DNA of 64,000 nt from Nemertoderma westbladi (lineage: Eukaryota; Xenacoelomorpha; Nemertodermatida; Nemertodermatidae): contig JAUCBJ010005408.1 of assembly GCA_032718475.1 (NCBI GenBank), positions 27,570-91,569 of the forward strand. The letters are read 5' to 3'. Under the pieces are notes generated by a model. That model did not search any database. It was not told where the DNA came from and was given only the letters and a program-made list of their open reading frames with translations. Made by a program: the position numbers and the translations under genes. This document shows positions 63,501 through 64,000 of the stretch, one piece after another. The stretch's first letter is position 1. Each line of letters starts with the position of its first letter.

Positions 63501-64000
63501 GCATTTTTCTTCGTAAAATTGCAGTAATTAATTGAAAATTTGTAAATAAATGCGGAAATTTTATAATATTTCTGGAGTCCCATCCCTGACTAACACGCAG
63601 CTAATCAAACGCGGTATATAAATAAGCTGAGTCTAACGCACTCTGAGTCAGTATCACTCTAACCTCTTTTCTTAAATATTGTTTTGCCGGTGGCTGGGTC
63701 AACGTAAATCTCCATATCGTCAGTAACGTCTTTCAAATTCCCACTCTTAGTCCTGACAAAGACTTTACCATCTTCCCCCTTAACAATCTCAACCATATCA
63801 CCATCTTTGCCTTTCATGAACATTCGACCTGAAGGATCCGTTATTATCTCGGCAACAGTATCTTAAAATAATAATAGTCAATCAAGTTAAAATATGTTTT
63901 GCGACTAAAAATTAAATGTTAAAAATCTCCGGTTAAAACAATAGTACCGGTACGGGGTACGGTAGGTAATACATGATACAAACCTTTTCTTTTTCCAAAC
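33425..64000 (-). CDS. giant DPxTGK-repeat protein gene (partial, 15 exons seen)
   Basis: One minus-strand gene enters from the right edge and ends at 33425. Exons: 64000-63984 (partial), 63861-63664, 62940-62803, 62427-62326, 61821-61717, 59198-59046, 53325-53158, 52788-52561, 50626-50462, 50014-49934, 46946-46806, 46536-46392, 44215-44058, 34157-34006, 33559-33425. The ten complete repeat exons are all multiples of three in phase 1-1. The last four chain phase 1-2-1-0 to a stop. Together they encode about 695 residues with ~20 copies of a ~22-25-residue repeat (pattern DPxTGKxFxRTKSGK), then ~195 charged residues likely to form coiled coil. The repeat looks like a beta-hairpin module; it faintly recalls the DPxTG core of plakin repeats. 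I do not recognise the protein. No signal peptide or membrane segment is seen in this part. Confidence 0.8.
34006..34157 (-). CDS. giant gene, charged exon
   Basis: Acceptor TAACTTCTCACAG, donor CGG|GTTAGC (non-optimal). It is entered in phase 1, leaves in phase 0, and encodes about 50 residues rich in Glu, Lys, Arg and Gln (EAEAERVKKEEEFKSWY, then GLTEDERVTYDKQQAKERL). A helical or coiled-coil character is likely. Confidence 0.75.
34158..34907. other. intron sequence with LINE tail fragment
   Basis: Part of the ~9.9-kb intron between 34157 and 44058. Positions 34511-34640 are a diverged 3' fragment of LINE family 1 (GGTGGACAACCCATGACTTT..GTCATGGTTAATAGGGAGTT). No gene seen. Confidence 0.5.
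34908..35793. mobile_element. hAT-like element with nested inverted repeat
   Basis: Ends CAGGGTTGATAAAAATCA at the left and CAAACAACCCTG at the right form a CAGGGTTG inverted terminus. Flanks CTTTAGTG (34900-34907) and CTCTAGTG (35794-35801) are an 8-bp duplication with one mismatch, as for hAT. The interior repeats AAATCAGATTTTTTT on both sides of a ~330-bp inverted-repeat segment (35030-35350) that carries two opposed CCTGCTCCTTTACTAACCTG copies of the dispersed repeat. No transposase. Confidence 0.75.
35802..36815. other. intron sequence, no gene seen
   Basis: AT-rich sequence within the long intron of the giant gene, downstream of PSMF1; nothing else recognisable. Confidence 0.3.
36816..36821 (-). 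terminator. PSMF1 polyadenylation signal (candidate)
   Basis: AATAAA on the minus strand about 150 bp after the PSMF1 stop, in AT-rich sequence. Confidence 0.5.
36973..37929 (-). CDS. PSMF1: proteasome inhibitor PI31 subunit, intronless
   Basis: A single 318-codon frame for PI31, which binds the 20S proteasome and FBXO7. The N-terminal FP domain (about residues 1-150) starts MQGLEVLF and includes SELLPDGWSLN and YKNTDKLFATLLSAII. The C-terminal half is Pro/Gly-rich and disordered, with the family features DLDPF, GGMFFGP, LPPGARWDP and a final PHEFDDNMF corresponding to the YDDMYL proteasome-binding tail of the human protein. A local HPLGP repeat (about residues 196-220) lengthens this region, so it is longer than human PI31 (271). 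GC content is much higher than the flanks. It is nested in a long intron of the giant gene, on the same strand, and has no introns, whereas vertebrate PSMF1 has several. No polyA trace or target duplication was noticed. Confidence 0.95.
   Translation of the reverse strand: MQGLEVLFKALKTSIISRDAALVVAVHQVLVLNGFTCSGINDVTADGESSELLPDGWSLNPDCFHINYRTQSGEPVVVKLVPIGGSVLALAVYKPQDPGFTVLSTDIDIGEFIKTSASLDTFKDLYKNTDKLFATLLSAIIDNLEPVKQRSSTMDRPGKKASPPSPKVKPRPHVPGSNPQPVHPFHPSGSRPAHPLDPHPLGPHPLGPHPLGPYPLGPPPHPMDPSGYGRPDLDPFSPPNPSGGMFFGPQGRGGGGSSGFDPAGWVPPCLPPGARWDPAYPGQPDPREWQRRPAGRRPNLPGPDHEQPPHEFDDNMFS
37930..39466. other. upstream of PSMF1; no gene seen
   Basis: Promoter region of PSMF1, with an element-end relative of the 3116-3969 foldback at about 38778-38830. 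Short frames at 38591-38869 and 39178-39394 look random. Confidence 0.35.
39467..39555. repeat. 89-bp palindrome
   Basis: CAACACTAACTACAGGAACT.. on the left is repeated as a perfect reverse complement ending at 39555, with arms of about 42 bp and almost no spacer. A partial direct copy of the arm end (TGTAGTTAGTGTTGTAC) follows at 39562-39578. Confidence 0.8.
39579..39825. mobile_element. small MITE-like element, TIR CTGACCGGACCC
   Basis: CTGACCGGACCC at 39579 and GGGTCCGGTCAG ending at 39825 are perfect inverted repeats, and further GACCGGACCC copies occur inside. The interior carries CGTTTATTGTTTTGGTTTCC and CCTGCTCCTTTAAATTG, linking it to the dispersed repeat family. Target duplication not evident. 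Confidence 0.6.
40038..41656 (-). pseudogene. LINE family 2 reverse transcriptase and C-terminus
   Basis: The RT is spread over four frames (41656-41453, 41405-40980, 41017-40382, 40421-40038): NNKASGLDEIPAEVWK, LPKKGDLGIPTNYRGI, QNGFRPSRST, GVLQGDTLAPLLF, DFADDIALLS, then SVFLYGGETWTLT and LRFSGHCWRSKDE. At least three frameshifts make it inactive. Confidence 0.85.
41685..43028 (-). pseudogene. LINE family 2 endonuclease region
   Basis: A 447-codon frame with APE endonuclease signatures: MNARTL, IICIQEHRI, CYSPTNA, VMAGDLNAQIG and SDHRIVTAEIRLS. It is followed by the long basic linker (about 110 residues) that family 1 lacks. The frame ends just before the RT because of a frameshift. Confidence 0.85.
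43548..44057. other. intron sequence with reversed dispersed repeat
   Basis: A poly-G tract (43687-43700) is followed by a reversed copy of the MITE-like repeat (CCCATCTTGGCGAATTAATA.. to AGGGAAAGGAGCAGGTTACAG, about 43700-43800). No gene seen. Confidence 0.5.
44058..44215 (-). CDS. giant gene, coiled-coil exon
   Basis: Acceptor TTAATATTACAG, donor CAAG|GTACAG; phase 2 in, phase 1 out. It encodes about 52 residues with heptad-like charge patterning (QEVMEALADEMERVEKMDER, a run of five Arg, then QRRENQRQMEENLKAEMAYQ). Confidence 0.75.
44283..44889. other. intron sequence between giant-gene exon and MRPS17
   Basis: A reversed GGGAAAGGAGCAGGTTAC copy of the dispersed repeat at 44288. TACCGGTA/TACTGTA words and an (AGC/AGT)n stretch at 44852-44880 follow. 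No gene seen. Confidence 0.4.
44890..45706 (+). mobile_element. 5'-truncated LINE family 1 copy abutting MRPS17
   Basis: Matches the last ~830 bp of the full LINE, with small insertions (GCTGGT near 45058; ACAGCAG near 45242; CGCACTA near 45267) that break the frame. It ends in CCTAGTAGTAG within an (AGT/AGC)n run that resembles the left flank. The MRPS17 ATG lies only 50 bp beyond. At the 5' junction ATTCTGAGAGTA / TACTCTCAGAAT forms a short palindrome. Confidence 0.9.
45756..46292 (+). CDS. MRPS17: mitochondrial ribosomal protein uS17m, intronless
   Basis: A 178-residue protein of the mitochondrial small ribosomal subunit. The uS17 OB-fold region (about residues 65-155) has LGRVIETRWPDVARVNVSRY, LKIGDVVLSDK and the S17-family pattern IGNIVDPLTGKR. 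A basic, proline-rich N-terminal extension of ~55 residues makes it longer than the human protein (130). The start chosen is ATCATGGCG at 45756; an upstream in-frame ATG at 45687 lies inside LINE-derived sequence and is not believed. It is nested inside an intron of the giant gene, on the opposite strand, with its promoter region displaced by the LINE copy. Confidence 0.9.
   Translation: MAGRYKLPKTKPPLKPGDLFYRLTKASKRKPQRTPALQRPVGYDDPVHRLVKVDGSEPELRLGRVIETRWPDVARVNVSRYVIDDYTLAVTKNPEFRLISDPGNKLKIGDVVLSDKLEYKRAVDVEYKLVRIVHQIGNIVDPLTGKRVTDSRTLDDTTDEQVEKAQTEFENRMLRLKE
46357..46362 (+). terminator. MRPS17 polyadenylation signal
   Basis: AATAAA 65 bp after the MRPS17 stop, only 30 bp before the end of a giant-gene exon on the other strand (46392). 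Confidence 0.65.
46392..46536 (-). CDS. giant gene, first charged exon after the repeats
   Basis: Acceptor ACGATTTAG, donor ATAAG|GTGAAT; phase 1 in, phase 2 out. It encodes about 48 residues: LDLIDMSKLSPEERRRVEIL followed by a strongly basic-acidic helix (KTKREREKRAKHVRAEDDEI). It marks the change from repeat domain to helical C-terminus. Confidence 0.75.
46653..46805 (-). repeat. two tandem copies of exon end plus donor site
   Basis: Downstream of the exon at 46946-46806 (minus strand), its last ~55 bp with the donor GATG|GTAAGT is repeated twice more, ending at 46726 and 46653, at periods of 80 and 73 bp, separated by GTGGGTGGAGGGG-type spacers. Reading on from the exon meets a stop in the second copy. 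No usable acceptor precedes the extra copies, so they act at most as alternative donors. Confidence 0.9.
46806..46946 (-). CDS. giant gene repeat exon (47 codons)
   Basis: Two repeats: EEYVDPVSGKTLLRPKGGG and EVYTDPVTGKTYLRPVDG. Acceptor TTTCGCTTTAG, donor GATG|GTAAGT, phase 1-1. This is the last repeat exon before the charged C-terminus, and the only one whose donor region is triplicated. Confidence 0.85.
46947..47885. other. intron sequence / GTF2H2 3' flank
   Basis: AT-rich sequence; no gene seen. No clear minus-strand AATAAA close to the GTF2H2 stop. Confidence 0.35.
47886..49082 (-). CDS. GTF2H2: TFIIH core subunit p44 (Ssl1), intronless
   Basis: 398 residues, the size of human p44. 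p44 stimulates the XPD helicase in the TFIIH core during transcription initiation and nucleotide excision repair. Order: N-terminal [14 protein letters not shown] region, von Willebrand-A fold (about residues 62-240; [13 protein letters not shown] and [15 protein letters not shown]), a four-cysteine zinc site ([20 protein letters not shown], about 290-312) and a C-terminal RING-like C4C4 module ending HSCPGC. All expected cysteines are visible. It is on the same strand as the giant gene and inside its intron between exons 50014-49934 and 46946-46806, without introns of its own. It is GC-rich compared with its flanks. Confidence 0.95.
   Translation of the reverse strand: [398 protein letters not shown]
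49083..49933. other. GTF2H2 upstream / intron, no gene seen
   Basis: Includes ACCGGTACCGGTA near 49555 and AT-rich sequence. The short plus-strand frames at 48760-49360 are antisense shadows. Confidence 0.35.
49934..50014 (-). CDS. giant gene repeat exon (27 codons)
   Basis: One repeat, EFETDPETGKMYIRTKSGKL, preceded by EISDDT. Acceptor TTGTGTTTAG, donor AAAG|GTAAAT, phase 1-1. It is the smallest exon seen and shows the minimal single-repeat unit. Confidence 0.85.
50462..50626 (-). CDS. giant gene repeat exon (55 codons)
   Basis: Two repeats: EVCIDPTTGKLVIRTKSGKI and KNFTDPNTGKTFMRTSSGKF, with an EMGGD linker. Acceptor TATATTTGTAG, donor ATTG|GTAAGT, phase 1-1. Confidence 0.88.
50755..50835 (-). 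mobile_element. tRNA-derived SINE head, copy 1
   Basis: On the minus strand GTGGTGTAGTGGTTAGCATA is an A box and GCGGGTTCGATCCCCGC a perfect B box with stem. The acceptor ends do not pair as in a true tRNA. A ~90-bp AT-rich body to 50660 is shared with copy 2, so this is a SINE and not a tRNA gene. Confidence 0.7.
51060..51140 (-). mobile_element. tRNA-derived SINE head, copy 2
   Basis: Nearly identical to copy 1 (GGTTCGATCCCCGC and GTGGTGTAGTGGT), including the flanking body from 50970 (AACATCCATAGATTGTATAA). It is cut on the right by a LINE family 2 fragment. Confidence 0.7.
51141..51760 (+). mobile_element. LINE family 2 fragment with internal deletion
   Basis: Plus-strand copy: 51150-51515 matches the RT start (NNKASGLDEIPAEVWK), then jumps near 51530 to the C-terminal region (SDLSRHLKTKFFRATVESVF-like). 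About 700 bp of RT core is missing, and the 3' tail is lost after ATCACTTGAACAA. Confidence 0.85.
51761..52560. other. intron sequence with dispersed repeats
   Basis: 51955-52250 shares blocks with 2824-2890 (TTTTTCAACGAAATTCAGAT) and 20360-20640 (GCCAGCTTTCCATC). A poly-G run lies at 52238-52250. No gene seen. Confidence 0.5.
52561..52788 (-). CDS. giant gene repeat exon (76 codons)
   Basis: Three repeats: MVVDPLTGKSFIKSKG, EVLTDPTTGKSYIRSKGG and NTLYDASTGKSYIRSGSGKL. In the third, DP is replaced by DA. Acceptor CGTGACGTAG (weak pyrimidine tract), donor ATGG|GTAAGT, phase 1-1. Largest repeat exon in the window. Confidence 0.88.
53158..53325 (-). CDS. giant gene repeat exon (56 codons)
   Basis: Two repeats: EVVIDPTTGKAFLRTKSGKL and EIIRDPNTGKMFMRTKSGKL, preceded by acidic EVAVDDEA. 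Acceptor CTTCACTTACAG, donor AAAG|GTTTGT, phase 1-1. Confidence 0.88.
53560..53632 (-). mobile_element. tRNA-like SINE fragment
   Basis: On the minus strand, GGGTTCAATCCC is a B box, and CTCACTTGTTGAGCGTTGG is a weak A box. There is no complete cloverleaf. Confidence 0.4.
53690..53990. repeat. 46-bp tandem repeat
   Basis: About 6.5 copies of a 46-bp unit containing ACAAACAACAAACGGATTGG and TAGAGGTCTCGCTACGCGG; units differ by one or two bases. Confidence 0.9.
53995..54415. repeat. AT-rich ~40-bp tandem repeat
   Basis: About ten copies of TTATTATTAGTAATGTAATA plus TTATGTATATTATTA. Frames through it are artefacts. Confidence 0.85.
54416..55764. other. intron sequence with one tRNA-like B box
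   Basis: CCCAGGTTCGAACCCTGG at about 54573 is a perfect T-arm with B box, but the 5' half is not tRNA-like; it is probably a SINE remnant. No gene seen. Confidence 0.4.
55765..58985. repeat. 3.2-kb satellite of 26-bp units
   Basis: More than 120 units of GACGGCTCACGCTATGGCAT plus AAACGA, mostly 26 bp with 25-bp variants. Variant units recur in fixed order: a block starting near 56750 (CGGATCACGCTGTGGCAT, then ATGGAATACTGGTGACGG, then CACAAACGTGACTGCTCGG) is repeated near 57428, giving a higher-order period of about 680 bp. It lies in the giant gene's 5.7-kb intron, ending about 60 bp from the exon at 59046. Confidence 0.95.
59046..59198 (-). CDS. giant gene repeat exon (51 codons)
   Basis: Two repeats: QMYTDPATGKTYLAAKPG with an AKGGAS spacer, and KIFTDPISGKMFVRTKSGK. 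Acceptor TTTATCTCGCAG, donor ACTG|GTTAGT, phase 1-1. Confidence 0.88.
59199..60193. other. intron sequence with MITE-like repeat; upstream of secreted gene
   Basis: 59340-59548 is the most complete copy of the dispersed repeat: CCTCTCCAGGGGAAATTGGA, CTGTAACCTGTTCTATTG, GTTTATTGTTTTGGTT, CTGTAACCTGCTCCTTTCCC and GGCGGGATATTAATTCGCCA. No other gene seen. Confidence 0.6.
60194..60856 (+). CDS. secreted 14-cysteine protein, unrecognised
   Basis: A 220-residue protein with a clear signal peptide (MALAALLFVTLAFAAQYVMG). The start at 60194 (AAAATGG) is preferred over an upstream in-frame ATG at 60098 because it puts the hydrophobic core at the N-terminus. The mature part has 14 cysteines (24, 31, 52, 63, 69, 95, 147, 152, 163, 170, 176, 193, 199, 217), an even number suggesting seven disulfides, and one N-glycosylation site (Asn129). 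It falls into two cysteine-rich halves joined by a Cys-free stretch (96-146). I do not recognise the family. It is intronless, GC-richer than its flanks and nested on the opposite strand in an intron of the giant gene. Confidence 0.75.
   Translation: MALAALLFVTLAFAAQYVMGLVTCPEQTIHCSFNVDLSDVDVAEYYSEVTQCIDSNSRTEATCYADTSCVIQYVTAIPDDAEGETTFTAEMIFRCPYEEETPRLLEIELSEIPNLLKKITFSAEPENDNVSTIVNRLKDLFHFHNSCPKQTCIRDTADQQFVCSPAEESCVSAYGCFTQFVGAPVPLIKLTDCATIEVCPMGILSNPVMESASVKLCGLY
60857..61716. other. 3' flank of secreted gene, no other gene
   Basis: A short tandem repeat of TTAGATTAGATATTTAGA lies at about 60956-61010. AT-rich; an AATAAA near 61259 could serve the secreted gene. Confidence 0.4.
61717..61821 (-). 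CDS. giant gene repeat exon (35 codons)
   Basis: It starts inside a repeat (GKTYVKTKDGQVLE), completing one begun in the exon at 62427-62326, and adds EMFTDEKTGKTFLRTNSGK. Acceptor TTTGTTTTAG, donor AGTG|GTGAGT, phase 1-1. It shows that an intron can split a repeat. Confidence 0.85.
61822..62325. other. intron sequence, nothing recognised
   Basis: AT-rich, with a GC-richer block at 62060-62230 that may be an old transposon fragment. Confidence 0.3.
62326..62427 (-). CDS. giant gene repeat exon (34 codons)
   Basis: EFHIDPVTGKTYLGKRKD and the first part of another repeat (EMFTGSDG). Acceptor GTTTTTACAG, donor GATG|GTAAGT, phase 1-1. Confidence 0.85.
62428..62802. other. intron sequence with dispersed repeat copy
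   Basis: A truncated copy of the MITE-like repeat lies at 62458-62600 (CCTCTCCAGGGGAAAATCGA, AACAGCTGATTACTCCCAAA, TAGTTTATTGTTTTGG). Confidence 0.6.
62803..62940 (-). CDS. giant gene repeat exon (46 codons)
   Basis: Two repeats: EVFTDPSTGKTFVRTKDGKV and ELITDPDTGKQYLRSGSGKL. Acceptor TTGTTTACACAG, donor CAAG|GTCTGA (weak), phase 1-1. Closest to the consensus repeat. Confidence 0.88.
62941..63663. other. intron sequence, nothing recognised
   Basis: AT-rich, with one short block (CATCTGGCACCAACGAATC, 63237) that weakly resembles the repeat at 20360-20640. Confidence 0.3.
63664..63861 (-). CDS. giant gene repeat exon (66 codons)
   Basis: Three diverged repeats: EIITDPSGRMFMKGKDG, EIVKGEDGKVFVRTKSG and EIYVDPATGKTIFKKR. 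Acceptor TTATTTTAAG (poor), donor AGAG|GTTAGA, phase 1-1. Confidence 0.8.
63984..64000 (-). CDS. giant gene exon, cut by window edge
   Basis: Seventeen bases ending AAAAAGAAAAG before GTTTGTATC; in the phase expected from the next exon they read FGKRK. The rest of the exon and the 5' part of the gene lie beyond the right edge. Confidence 0.5.

Overview
This window is nuclear DNA of an intron-bearing animal. It holds animal housekeeping and secretory genes with GT/AG introns, C2H2 zinc-finger coding sequence, several non-LTR retrotransposon copies, hAT-like elements with 8-bp target duplications, tRNA-derived SINEs and many minisatellites. The 10-bp palindrome GTAGGCCTAC recurs throughout. I cannot place the phylum from sequence alone.

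Layout. 1-6.6 kb: repeats (a 21-bp minisatellite, a complete hAT-like element at 2031-3038, a large foldback element at 3116-3969, a decayed LINE at 4513-5430). 6.66-10.92 kb: ACSS1-type mitochondrial acetyl-CoA synthetase in two exons, with an intron largely made of a minisatellite plus a LINE copy. 11.4-14.3 kb: a SINE and a 1.4-kb minisatellite. 14.4-20.2 kb: a zinc-finger gene broken by a TIR element and by a nearly full-length LINE with a 12-bp target duplication. 22.6-24.7 kb: a scrambled LTR-retrotransposon remnant. 25.5-30.0 kb: PCSK7 (proprotein convertase 7) in two exons, separated by an intron built almost wholly of one tandem repeat. 33.4 kb to the right edge: one giant minus-strand gene with at least 15 exons. 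It encodes about 20 copies of a DPxTGK-type repeat followed by a charged, coiled-coil-like C-terminus. Four apparently intronless genes lie inside its introns: PSMF1, MRPS17, GTF2H2 and a secreted 14-cysteine protein.

The most unusual signal concerns splice junctions. In PCSK7 the intron is about 70 tandem copies of the exon's own 5' splice junction. In ACSS1 the intron minisatellite is a tandem array of the 3' splice junction, including the first ~14 bases of the downstream exon. In the giant gene, the end of one exon with its donor site is present three times in tandem (46653-46806). In the two large arrays, splicing at an internal copy would bring in an immediate stop codon. The giant repeat protein itself is the other main unrecognised item.

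Most other long open frames here are by-products of tandem repeats or antisense shadows. Exon coordinates for multi-exon genes come from splice signals, codon phase and protein similarity recalled from family knowledge, not from transcript data.
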